Shown here one piece after another: positions 43,405 to 51,404 of a stretch of DNA of 57,519 nt. The notes under the pieces are model-generated. The model worked only from the letters and a program-made list of their open reading frames with translations, ran no database searches and had not been told where the DNA came from. The DNA is taken from positions 1 through 57,519 of the forward strand of contig DATANR010000324.1 in assembly GCA_036266155.1 (NCBI GenBank). Reading direction: 5' to 3'. This DNA is from SIAJ01 sp036266155. Its GTDB lineage: Bacteria > Planctomycetota > Planctomycetia > Gemmatales > Gemmataceae. How positions within the stretch are numbered: position 1 is the first letter of the stretch; the number at the start of each line of letters is the position of its first letter. The position numbers and the translations under genes were made by a program.

Positions 43405-45369
43405 ATGAACCCTATGAACGATTTCGCTTCCGTCGTCGAGTCTTCCGACGACGTGTATTCCCTCGTCACCCGCACGAGCGGTCCCAAAGGCAAGCTGCCG
43501 CTAACCGACGACATGCTCCGCCACGCCCCGAGCGGCGATCTGTTCGGCTGGACGCAGAACGTCGGTATGGGTCTTCAGCCGGAACTGCTCGGCAAGCAAG
43601 AGTTTCTCATCCTCTCAACGCACGGCGGCTTGCGGGCCGACGACGGCAGCCCGATCGCGCTCGGCTATCACTCCGGTCACTGGGAGGTCGGCCTGCTCGT
43701 GAAGGCCGCGGCCGAGGAGTTACGGCGGCTCGCGTCGATTCCGTTCGCGGGCGCGGTGACTGACCCCTGCGACGGCCGTACGCAAGGCACGCCGGGGATG
43801 TTCGACAGCCTGCCGTATCGCAATGATGCGTCGATGGTAATGCGGCGACTGATGCGTTCGCTGCCGACGCGCTCCGGGGTGCTCGGCGTCGCGACCTGCG
43901 ACAAGGGCCTGCCGGCGATGATGATGGCGCTGGCGAGCGAGCACAACTTGCCGACGGTACTCGTGCCGGGCGGCGTCATGCTCGCGACCGAGGGGCACGA
44001 AGACACGGGCAAGGTGCAGACGATCGGCGCCCGCTACACGGCCGGAGAAATCACGCTTGAGCAAGCGGCGGAAGAAGGCTGCCACTCGTGTGCGTCGCCG
44101 GGCGGTGGCTGTCAGTTTCTCGGCACGGCCGCGACGTCGCAGGTGGTCGCCGAAGCGCTCGGCATGTGTTTGCCGCACTCGGCACTGGCGCCATCGGGCC
44201 AGCCGGTCTGGCTCGATATGGCACGACGCTCGGCGCGAGCATTGAAGATCCTCGCTAAACGAAAACTCACCACGAAGGACATCCTCACGGACGGCTCGTT
44301 CCGCAACGCGATCACGGTACACGCGGCCTTTGGCGGCAGCACGAACCTGCTGTTGCACACGCCGGCCGTGGCGTTCCACGCGGGATTGCGTCGGCCGACA
44401 GTGGATGAATGGGCGGATGTCAATCGGCACGTATCGCGGATCGTCGATGCGTTGCCAAACGGACCGGTCGGTCATCCGACCATCCGCGTCTTCCTGGCGG
44501 GCGGCGTACCGGAGGTGATGCTGCATCTGCGCAACGCGAACTTGCTCGATCTCAATTGCCGCACGGTCACAGGCGAGCCGCTCGGCAAGAACCTCGAATG
44601 GTGGGAAAAGAGTGAGCGCCGCCGCCGCTTCCGCGACATCCTCGCGACGAAAGATGACATCGACCCGGACGACGTGATCATGAGCTTCGAGCGCGCCAAG
44701 GCCAAGGGCCTGACTGCCGCACTCACCTTCCCGCGCGGCAACCTTTGTCCCGAGGGGTCGGTGATCAAATCAACGTCGATTGATCCGTCGGTTGTCGATG
44801 CCGACGGAGTCTACCGTAAGACAGGCCCGGCCAAGGTGTTCATCACGGAAAAGGCAGCCATCGCGGCGATCAAGGGACAGGGGCCGGTCAAGGTGCAACC
44901 GGGCGACGTGCTGGTCCTTTGCGCCCGCGGGCCGATGGGCTCCGGCATGGAAGAGACGTACCAGATGACGAGCGCCCTGAAGTACATCAGTTGGGGCAAG
45001 CACGTCGCGGTGTTGACGGACGCCCGCTTCAGCGGCGTGTCGACCGGAGCGTGCATCGGCCACGTGTCGCCGGAGGCGTTGGCCGGCGGCCCGATTGGCA
45101 AGTTGCGTGAGGGGGATCAGGTTCAGATCATCATTGATCGAAAGACGCTGCACGGGACAGTGGACTTGGTGGGAGACGCGAGCGGCGTTCGCGACGCGGC
45201 ATGGGGGACTGAGGAATTGACGAAGCGAGCGATGCGTTCAGACCTTGCACCGGACGACGCGTTGCCCGACGATACGAGACTGTGGGCGGCGCTGCAGAAT
45301 GCCAGCGGCGGTGTGTGGGGCGGATGTGTTTATGATGTTGACGCGATCGCGGCAAAATTGCGTACATGA
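43405..45369 (+). CDS. yjhG: IlvD/Edd-family dehydratase, YjhG/YagF (xylonate dehydratase) type
   Basis: A 654-aa protein, the normal length of the YjhG/YagF branch rather than IlvD (about 560). Iron-sulfur and active-site motifs are intact: CDGRTQGTPGMFD near residue 117, ATCDKGLPAMMMA near 160, and CHSCASPGGGCQFLGTA near 230. The C-terminal half carries LTDARFSGVSTGACIGHVSPEA with the catalytic serine region. The family dehydrates D-xylonate or related sugar acids to 2-keto-3-deoxy acids in the cytoplasm and needs a [2Fe-2S] or [4Fe-4S] cluster. The ATG at 43405 is chosen over more upstream starts that run into repeat copy B. No dehydrogenase or aldolase for the pathway is adjacent. Confidence 0.85.
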   Translation: MNPMNDFASVVESSDDVYSLVTRTSGPKGKLPLTDDMLRHAPSGDLFGWTQNVGMGLQPELLGKQEFLILSTHGGLRADDGSPIALGYHSGHWEVGLLVKAAAEELRRLASIPFAGAVTDPCDGRTQGTPGMFDSLPYRNDASMVMRRLMRSLPTRSGVLGVATCDKGLPAMMMALASEHNLPTVLVPGGVMLATEGHEDTGKVQTIGARYTAGEITLEQAAEEGCHSCASPGGGCQFLGTAATSQVVAEALGMCLPHSALAPSGQPVWLDMARRSARALKILAKRKLTTKDILTDGSFRNAITVHAAFGGSTNLLLHTPAVAFHAGLRRPTVDEWADVNRHVSRIVDALPNGPVGHPTIRVFLAGGVPEVMLHLRNANLLDLNCRTVTGEPLGKNLEWWEKSERRRRFRDILATKDDIDPDDVIMSFERAKAKGLTAALTFPRGNLCPEGSVIKSTSIDPSVVDADGVYRKTGPAKVFITEKAAIAAIKGQGPVKVQPGDVLVLCARGPMGSGMEETYQMTSALKYISWGKHVAVLTDARFSGVSTGACIGHVSPEALAGGPIGKLREGDQVQIIIDRKTLHGTVDLVGDASGVRDAAWGTEELTKRAMRSDLAPDDALPDDTRLWAALQNASGGVWGGCVYDVDAIAAKLRT

Positions 45370-45474
45370 ATTGCCGCGCGGGGGTCGGCGTCAGCGGCGA
45401 CCATGTAGGTTTCAAGAAGACACTGCAATTCGCCAATGAAAGGTCGCTGGCGGTCCGTTCCAGGCGGCCTATTA

Positions 45475-46233
45475 ATGGAATTGAAATGGATGCCGCCCAC
45501 GGAGTTGGTCATGTCGGCCGAGTTGTGGGAACAAGCCGGTCTGCGGGACATGTTGCGGCTCAGCGCTGGTCGCGTCAGCGAGCGCAAGCTCGACCTGTTC
45601 AACGGCTGGTGTTGCCATTCGCTTCGACCTTATTTGACCGACGCCCGCAGTCGCGCCGCGGCCCGGTATGCCGAGCAGCACATCGATGAAGGTTGCCCCG
45701 ACACGCCGGAGCGTGAAGCGATCCTGCTGGCGGCCAAGGATGCGGTCGAGGAGCTGATCAAGTGGGCGCACAAGGCCCCGACAGCGGCCGAATTGCGCAA
45801 GCGTCACGTCTATGCTTACGCGGCCCAGATCGCGCAGCAGGCGCTCGGCCACGATCAGCCGAACCGCGGCGTCTGGGCCAATGCTCAACTCACAATCTTC
45901 GCGTTCGGTTGGGCCAACGGCGAACTGGCCGCGAGTCAGGTCGGTAGTGAGGAATTGCGCGACGAGCACTTCCGGCTACAGTCGGCCATCTTTCGCGACA
46001 TCGTCGGCAATCCGTTTCGGACGATTGCGTTCGATTCGCGCTGGCGAACCGACGACACGGTGGGCCTGGCACGCGCCATTTACGAGGACCGGGCGTTCGG
46101 CCGCTTGCCGATCTTGGCGGACGCACTGATGGACGCCGGTTGCGAGGACGACCACCTTCTCGGTCACTGTCATGATCGTGGTCCACATACACGCGGCTGC
46201 TGGGCAGTCGATCTGGTATTAAGCAAGGCGTAG
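45475..46233 (+). CDS. Planctomycete hypothetical with a C-terminal NPFRTIAFD-type domain
   Basis: A 252-aa protein. It belongs, from memory, to a large family seen in Gemmata-type genomes. The N-terminal half is helical (AGRVSERKLDLFNGWCCHSLRPYLTDARSRAAARYAEQH), and the C-terminus carries the signature NPFRTIAFDSRW, then LARAIYEDRAFGRLPILADAL, DAGCEDDHLLGHC and HTRGCWAVDLVL. The function is unknown; such proteins are often found near kinases or repeat-rich genes. The ATG at 45475 is preferred, with AGGCGG upstream; an ATG at 45436 is possible. Confidence 0.7.
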   Translation: MELKWMPPTELVMSAELWEQAGLRDMLRLSAGRVSERKLDLFNGWCCHSLRPYLTDARSRAAARYAEQHIDEGCPDTPEREAILLAAKDAVEELIKWAHKAPTAAELRKRHVYAYAAQIAQQALGHDQPNRGVWANAQLTIFAFGWANGELAASQVGSEELRDEHFRLQSAIFRDIVGNPFRTIAFDSRWRTDDTVGLARAIYEDRAFGRLPILADALMDAGCEDDHLLGHCHDRGPHTRGCWAVDLVLSKA

Positions 46234-46550
46234 TGTGCCGACTTTCGCGTGCAACGCAATGCAATGCAATCGTCAGGGGGGTGTGGCAAAAGCGTGGCGA
46301 TCTTGGCGACCTTACTCAAATTCCCGCGGAAAACGCACTTTTTTGAAAAGGAAGATCGCCAACTGCCCGGGCCCAAAAACCGGGGCAAACTTCGACACAA
46401 GTTGCAATGCATGCAACGAACTAGAACTTGGACAAATTGCGCAATATCGGTAATCCAGGCAAACCGGTGTGGGATTGACTCCCCCACCGACCCCCCTTAT
46501 ACCGCCGCCCGCCACGCCCACTCCTGTTCCCGCGTCCGAGGCCGGCGGGC
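46234..46550. other. Intergenic region
   Basis: No gene is supported in these 317 bases. ATGCAATGCAATCG-type short repeats at 46249-46270 and CCCCCACCGACCCCCC near 46482 are the only structures noticed. It probably contains the promoter of the MBOAT cassette. Confidence 0.4.
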
Positions 46551-47984
46551 ATGCTGTTCACCACGCATCAGTATTTGATCTTCTTTGTCGTCGTCTTCAC
46601 GGTTTACTGGGCGATGCCCTGGCAGCGCCTGCGCGTCTATCTCTTGCTCGCGGCTAGCTTCTACTTCTACGCCACCTGGAATCAGTGGCTCGCGCTGCTC
46701 GTCACCGGTACGGCCACCCTCGATTATTTCCTCGCCCGGGGCATCGACTCCGTGCAGCGCCGTGGTCTGCGCCGCTTCTTCGCGGGCACGAGCATTGCCG
46801 TCAACCTCGGCGTGCTCGGCTTCTTTAAGTACACGAACTTCTTCCTTTCCTCGCTCTATGAAGCCTTCAACATCGCGGAGGCGGACCGCTATCTGCTCAA
46901 AGTCATAATCCCCTTCGGTATCTCGTTCTATACGTTCGAGGCGATCAGCTACACCGTCGACGTCTATCAGAAGCGCATCAAGGCCGAGCGCAACCTGCCG
47001 AACTTTTTGCTCTTCATTCTCTTCTTCCCGCATCTGGTCGCCGGGCCGATCGTGCGCGCCAGGGATTTCCTGCGCCAAGCGCATCGACCGAAACGCTGGA
47101 GTTGGATTCGCGCTCAGCACGGCGTGCAGCTCATTGTGATCGGGCTGTTCAAGAAGCTCGCGATCGCCGACTTCATGGCGATCTATTCGGACCGCGTCTG
47201 GTTGCCCGATCAGAACATTGCCGTGCTCAGCACGCAGGCCGCGTGGATGGCGGTGATCGCGTTCACCATTCGCGTCTATTGCGATTTCAGCGGCTACTCG
47301 GACATCGCGCTCGGCTGCGCCCATCTGCTCGGCTACAAGCTGACGGTCAACTTCCGGATGCCGTATATCTCGCTGAACATCGCGGAGTTCTGGCGGCGCT
47401 GGCATATCAGCCTTTCCAACTGGTTGCGCGATTACATCTTCATCCCACTCGGCGGCAGTCGCGGCGGCTTCTGGTTCACCGCACGCAATCTCATCATCAC
47501 CTTCGGCCTCGGCGGCCTCTGGCACGGGGCGACGTGGTGCTGGCTCGTCTGGGGCTTGGTCCACGCGACCATGTTGATCGTGCATCGCGCATTCCGCGAG
47601 TTCGCCGAAGCGCGGCCGAGCCTGAAGGCCGCACTGGAAACGAAGGTCGGCATAACTGTACGCTGGCTGGTGACGCTGTTCTTCGTCACGCTGTCGATGG
47701 CGTTCGCCCAGCCATCGCTGACGGCAGCGCTCACGGTGTTGAAGAAGATGTTCGTCTGGCAAGTGGGCCCGGACATCGTCGGACTGCCGGTCGATCAGAA
47801 TCGGCTCTGGTGGACGGTCTATCTGGTCGTGGCCGCCCACGTGGTCGTGCTGCTCGGCTTGTGGAAATGGGTCTGGCGGCGGCTGCCCGGACCGGTCCTT
47901 GGCGCCGCGTGTGCGATCTTGTTCGTGACCGCACAAGTGTTGTCGCCGGATACGGCCAATGCGTTCATGTACTTCCAGTTTTGA
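46551..47984 (+). CDS. MBOAT-family O-acyltransferase (AlgI-like)
   Basis: A 477-aa integral membrane protein with about ten hydrophobic spans. The MBOAT signature is present: FWRRWHISLSNWLRDYIFIPLGG near residues 280-302, and the catalytic histidine of LGGLWHGATW at about residue 325. In alginate and cell-wall polysaccharide acetylation, AlgI-type proteins pass acetyl groups across the membrane to a periplasmic SGNH or AlgX/AlgJ-type partner. Two such partner genes follow immediately (47988, 49138), so this is an O-acetylation cassette for an exported polymer. GAGG lies 8 bases upstream of the start. Confidence 0.9.
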   Translation: MLFTTHQYLIFFVVVFTVYWAMPWQRLRVYLLLAASFYFYATWNQWLALLVTGTATLDYFLARGIDSVQRRGLRRFFAGTSIAVNLGVLGFFKYTNFFLSSLYEAFNIAEADRYLLKVIIPFGISFYTFEAISYTVDVYQKRIKAERNLPNFLLFILFFPHLVAGPIVRARDFLRQAHRPKRWSWIRAQHGVQLIVIGLFKKLAIADFMAIYSDRVWLPDQNIAVLSTQAAWMAVIAFTIRVYCDFSGYSDIALGCAHLLGYKLTVNFRMPYISLNIAEFWRRWHISLSNWLRDYIFIPLGGSRGGFWFTARNLIITFGLGGLWHGATWCWLVWGLVHATMLIVHRAFREFAEARPSLKAALETKVGITVRWLVTLFFVTLSMAFAQPSLTAALTVLKKMFVWQVGPDIVGLPVDQNRLWWTVYLVVAAHVVVLLGLWKWVWRRLPGPVLGAACAILFVTAQVLSPDTANAFMYFQF

Positions 47985-47987
47985 ATC

Positions 47988-49067
47988 ATGGGCCTGCCCG
48001 CACCGCCACTCGCGAACCCTCGCCGCCGCGCTCGCCGGGCACGGAGCACGATTGTTTGTTGGGTCGCGACGCTGCTCGTGTTGAATGTGTGTTTCGGGGT
48101 CTTCGTGCACTATCGGCCGGGGTTTCGGGATCCGCTGTTTGACGCGAAGGTGAAGGCGCTGGGGGCACGCTTCGCCGCAAGCGGCGAACCAATCAAGGTG
48201 GTCGTGTTGGGATCATCGCGGACGGCGGCGGCGGTGGAGCCGAAGTCGCTGGAGGCCGCGGTCGCGGCGGAAACCGGTCGGCCGTGCGTCGCGTTCAACA
48301 TGGGCGTGCAGGGGAACGGGCCGGTCAGCCAGCTCGTGCATTATCGACGGATTCGCGACGCGGGGATCAAGCCGGATGTCGTGGTCGTTGAGTTGTTGCC
48401 GTCGGCCTTCGCGTGGTTCCTCGATCCGAAGCGCCACGAGAATCGGCCCTACGACGCGACGATCCTGCGGCCCGATCGTTTGAGTCGCGACGAACTCGAC
48501 ACGGTCTGCGCATATGGCTTTCCGCTTCCCGAGACGCGTGAGGATTGGTGGGAGACGACGTTCAACCCGTGGTTCGGCTTCCGCTTTCAACTGCTCGCAC
48601 GGCTGGAGCCGAAGTGGCTGCCGCCGGGAATCGTGCAGCATCGCCGCGACATCGGCGAGACGGGCGGTTGGGGCCCGTGGGATGCCGTGTCGCCGGAGGT
48701 CAAGCGGCAACGCGTCGCCGAGGTGAAGTCGGCGTATGGCTCACAACTGCATGTGATTGACCTGAAGGGTCCGCACGTGCCGGCCATTGACGAATTGTTG
48801 AATGAATGCAAACAGGATGGCGTGCGTGTTGTCGTGGTCGTGCCGCCGGAGGGGTCGGAATTCCGGAGTTGGTATCCGCCTGGTGTGCAAGATGCGTTGG
48901 CGGCGTTTCAGGAGCGCTTGCGGCGCGACCATGGCGTGCCCGTGATCGACGCGCGCACCTGGCTCCCGGACGAGGCGTTCGTCGATAGCCATCACGTGGT
49001 GCGCACGTGGGCGAAGCCATACACCGAGCGCTTGGCCCGCGAGGCGATCGTACCAGCTGTGCGATAG
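47988..49067 (+). CDS. Membrane-anchored SGNH-like O-acetyltransferase partner, copy 1
   Basis: A 359-aa protein with one N-terminal membrane span (TIVCWVATLLVLNVCFGVFV) and an extracytoplasmic domain of the SGNH/DUF1574 or AlgJ-like type. The GxSR element VVLGSSRT near residue 70 supplies the nucleophile serine, and the C-terminal DSHHV near 330 the Asp/His pair. The start is 3 bases after the MBOAT stop, so the genes are co-translated. A paralogue of similar length lies 70 bases downstream. The two probably transfer acetyl groups delivered by the MBOAT protein to a polysaccharide. Confidence 0.8.
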   Translation: MGLPAPPLANPRRRARRARSTIVCWVATLLVLNVCFGVFVHYRPGFRDPLFDAKVKALGARFAASGEPIKVVVLGSSRTAAAVEPKSLEAAVAAETGRPCVAFNMGVQGNGPVSQLVHYRRIRDAGIKPDVVVVELLPSAFAWFLDPKRHENRPYDATILRPDRLSRDELDTVCAYGFPLPETREDWWETTFNPWFGFRFQLLARLEPKWLPPGIVQHRRDIGETGGWGPWDAVSPEVKRQRVAEVKSAYGSQLHVIDLKGPHVPAIDELLNECKQDGVRVVVVVPPEGSEFRSWYPPGVQDALAAFQERLRRDHGVPVIDARTWLPDEAFVDSHHVVRTWAKPYTERLAREAIVPAVR

Positions 49068-49075
49068 GAAACCGA

Positions 49076-49129
49076 GTTGGAGTCCCGGCTTTAGCCGGTC
49101 TTCAGACCGCCTAAAGGCGGGACTCCAAC
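49076..49129 (-). repeat. GTTGGAGTCCCG palindromic repeat, copy C (inverted, short)
   Basis: The same element as copies A and B but in opposite orientation and with a shorter centre (TCTTCAGA). It separates the two SGNH-like paralogues and lies only 8 bases after the stop of the first. Confidence 0.85.
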
Positions 49130-49137
49130 GTTGATGG

Positions 49138-50238
49138 TTGATAAATGTGGGTGTGAACAACGGAATCCCGTTGCCGACTCGGTCGCCGCATCGTTGTCGG
49201 CCCAGGGTGCGCCGTGCGCGGTCGACTGTGATCGGCACGCTCGTCTGCCTGCTGGTTTTGAACGTTGGCATGATCGCCTACGTCAACACGCAGACAGGCT
49301 TGCGCGACCCGTTGTTCGACATCCCCACCGAGCGCTTTCAGGAGCGCATCGCTGCGAGCGACGCCAGCACTTTGAAGATTGCCTTCCTCGGTTCATCGCG
49401 AACGGGCGGCGGCATTCGGCCGAGCGTGGTCCAGGAGACGCTTGCGGCCGAGACGGGCAAGCCGTGCATCGCCTACAACCTGCACGTGCCTGGCAACGGG
49501 CCGGTCGGCGAGTTGGTTCATTGGAACCGCTTGCTCGAACGCAGTCTCCGGCCCGACGTCGTGGTCATCGAAATCACGCCATCGCAATTCGTCCTCGACA
49601 AGAACGGCGTACCCGATGAAGCGGTGCTCTTGCACGGCGATAGACTCACGCAACCCGAATCGCGGATCGTACGCAATTACGGTTTCGCGGACACGATTGT
49701 GAAGGAATACTGGGAAGCGAATCTGAACCCGTGGTTTGGCTTCCGTTTTCAATTGCTCGGCATCTTCAAACCAAGTTGGTTGCCACCGAACGTCGTGCGC
49801 CACGAGACGCGATTGCCCGCCGACCTCGGCTGGCAACGGCCATTCGCGCTCGCTCAAATTCCGCAACAATTTGCTGCCGCGATCAAACAGAATCGGAAGC
49901 TGTTGTTCGAGCCGATGCAGCATGCTCGATTCGACAATGCACCGGCCCAGGCCCTGCGCGACTTGATCCGCTCGGCTCACGAGCATGACACAACGGTCGC
50001 CGTGTGGGTCACACCCGAAGCATCGCCGATTCGCGCGTGGTATCCGCCCCACGTCGATATCGAGCTGGCGGCGTTTCTGAATGAACTGCGCTCGACCGGC
50101 GCCATCGTCGCGGACGGTCGCACCTGGCTGCCGGACGAAGCCTTTTCTGACGGGCATCATCCAGTTCGCGCCTGGTCCGATGAGTATTCACGCAAGGTGA
50201 CGCGCGCGGTCGTTGTGCCGGCGGTGCGAAGTAAATAG
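49138..50238 (+). CDS. Membrane-anchored SGNH-like O-acetyltransferase partner, copy 2
   Basis: A 366-aa paralogue of the preceding gene, with the same arrangement: one membrane span (TVIGTLVCLLVLNVGMIAYV), GSSR near residue 83 and a C-terminal SDGHHP-type Asp/His region. Conserved stretches include NPWFGFRFQLL and SWLPP. The start is uncertain: a TTG at 49138 or a GTG at 49147 or 49153, all just after repeat copy C. Compared with copy 1 it has diverged across most of its length, suggesting a different acceptor or a redundant copy. It is part of the MBOAT cassette. Confidence 0.75.
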   Translation: MINVGVNNGIPLPTRSPHRCRPRVRRARSTVIGTLVCLLVLNVGMIAYVNTQTGLRDPLFDIPTERFQERIAASDASTLKIAFLGSSRTGGGIRPSVVQETLAAETGKPCIAYNLHVPGNGPVGELVHWNRLLERSLRPDVVVIEITPSQFVLDKNGVPDEAVLLHGDRLTQPESRIVRNYGFADTIVKEYWEANLNPWFGFRFQLLGIFKPSWLPPNVVRHETRLPADLGWQRPFALAQIPQQFAAAIKQNRKLLFEPMQHARFDNAPAQALRDLIRSAHEHDTTVAVWVTPEASPIRAWYPPHVDIELAAFLNELRSTGAIVADGRTWLPDEAFSDGHHPVRAWSDEYSRKVTRAVVVPAVRSK

Positions 50239-50240
50239 CA

Positions 50241-51239
50241 TCATATCGCCAGATTGGCGATCAGTTCGCGCGTGATCGTCTCCGTATTCCCATCGCCGCC
50301 CAGATCCTTCGTCAGCCCGATGCGCTTCTCCAGCGTCAGGCGCACTGAGTGCTCGATGCGCCGGGCCGCGTCGCGAGCGCCGACGTGGTCGAGCATCATG
50401 GCCGCCGAGCGAAGGCACGCGATCGGATTGGCTAGGCCCTTGCCCGCGATGTCGGGGGCACTGCCGTGGACCGCTTCGAACACCGCGAAACGGGTTCCCA
50501 GGTTCGCGCCTGGCACCACGCCGAGGCCGCCGACGAGGCCGGCACACAAGTCGCTGATCACGTCGCCGAACAAGTTTTCCATCACCAGTACGTCGAACTT
50601 GGTCGGGTCGAGCACGAGTTCCAGGCAGACGTTGTCGATCGGTTTTTCGTCGAACGTGATGAACGGGAACTCGTCGGCTACCTCGCGGGCGCACTTGAGG
50701 AACAGGCCGTCGCTCATGCGCATCACGTCGGCCTTGTGGCAGAACGTCACCTTCGAGCGTCCCTGGTTGCGCGCCAGCTCGAACGCATAACGCACGATCC
50801 GCTCGGCCGCCGGCCGCGTGATGACGCGCAGGCTCTCGACCACGCCCGGCACCACGACGTGCTCGAGCCCCGCATACAACCCTTCGGTGTTCTCGCGCAC
50901 GACCACAAGGTCGACGTTCTCGAACGGCGTCTTCACGCCCGCCAGGCTCGTCACCGGGCGAATGCTCGCGAACAGATCGAGCCCCTGCCGCAGCTTCACA
51001 TTGATCGACCGGAACCCTTTGCCGACGGGCGTTGTGCACGGCCCCTTGAGCGCGACGCGGTGTTTGCGAATTAAGTCGAGCGTTGACTCCGGCAACGGGT
51101 CGCCGAGCTTCTCGGCCGCATCGAGCCCGGCGGGCGCCGCGATCCAGTCGATCTTGGTGCCGGTCGCCGCAATGACACGACATGTCGCTTCAGTCACTTC
51201 GGGCCCAATGCCGTCGCCAGGGATCAGAACAAGTTGCAT
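50241..51239 (-). CDS. NAD-dependent isocitrate dehydrogenase-type enzyme
   Basis: A 332-aa decarboxylating dehydrogenase of the isocitrate/isopropylmalate family. The N-terminal LIPGDGIGPEV and the substrate site FRSINVKLRQGLDLFASIRP (Ser-x-Asn-x3-Arg) match the short, NAD-type isocitrate or homoisocitrate class. VRENTEGLYAG and the metal-binding GDVISDLCAGLVGGLG are intact, and GSAPDIAGKGLANP is the cofactor loop. The ATG at 51239 has AGGAG 7 bases upstream. Isocitrate is the most likely substrate, but homoisocitrate cannot be excluded. The gene ends 2 bases from the stop of the converging SGNH gene. Confidence 0.85.
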   Translation of the reverse strand: MQLVLIPGDGIGPEVTEATCRVIAATGTKIDWIAAPAGLDAAEKLGDPLPESTLDLIRKHRVALKGPCTTPVGKGFRSINVKLRQGLDLFASIRPVTSLAGVKTPFENVDLVVVRENTEGLYAGLEHVVVPGVVESLRVITRPAAERIVRYAFELARNQGRSKVTFCHKADVMRMSDGLFLKCAREVADEFPFITFDEKPIDNVCLELVLDPTKFDVLVMENLFGDVISDLCAGLVGGLGVVPGANLGTRFAVFEAVHGSAPDIAGKGLANPIACLRSAAMMLDHVGARDAARRIEHSVRLTLEKRIGLTKDLGGDGNTETITRELIANLAI

Positions 51240-51270
51240 GTGCTTCTCCTGTTCCGACATGCTAGGAATT

Positions 51271-51384
51271 CACCACGAAGGTCACAAAGAGCACGAAGAT
51301 GGCAAAGAACAATCGGATAAATCGAGGCTGTCTTTGGAATTGCCTTCTTGCCGTTCTTCGTGTCCCTTTGTGTCCTTTGTGGTG
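51271..51384. repeat. CACCACRAAGG-type inverted repeat
   Basis: The left arm from 51271 (CACCACGAAGGTCACAAAG) and the right arm ending at 51384, read in reverse (CACCACAAAGGACACAAAGG), are imperfect inverted copies about 35 bases long with about 45 bases between them. This family of CACCA-AAGGACACAAAGG repeats is common in planctomycete intergenic regions. It lies between the divergent isocitrate dehydrogenase and protease genes, so it could affect both promoters. Confidence 0.7.
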
Positions 51385-51404
51385 AGCCTGTATTTGGAGC
51401 ACGC

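Noticed and set aside
45366..45689. Plus-strand frame of 107 codons before the NPFRT gene
   Set aside because: It overlaps the NPFRT gene start in another frame and shows no family-like sequence.
46497..48110. Long open frame on the minus strand opposite the MBOAT gene
   Set aside because: It is a shadow of the MBOAT and SGNH genes, with biased composition (many Arg, Glu, Asp) and no family motifs.
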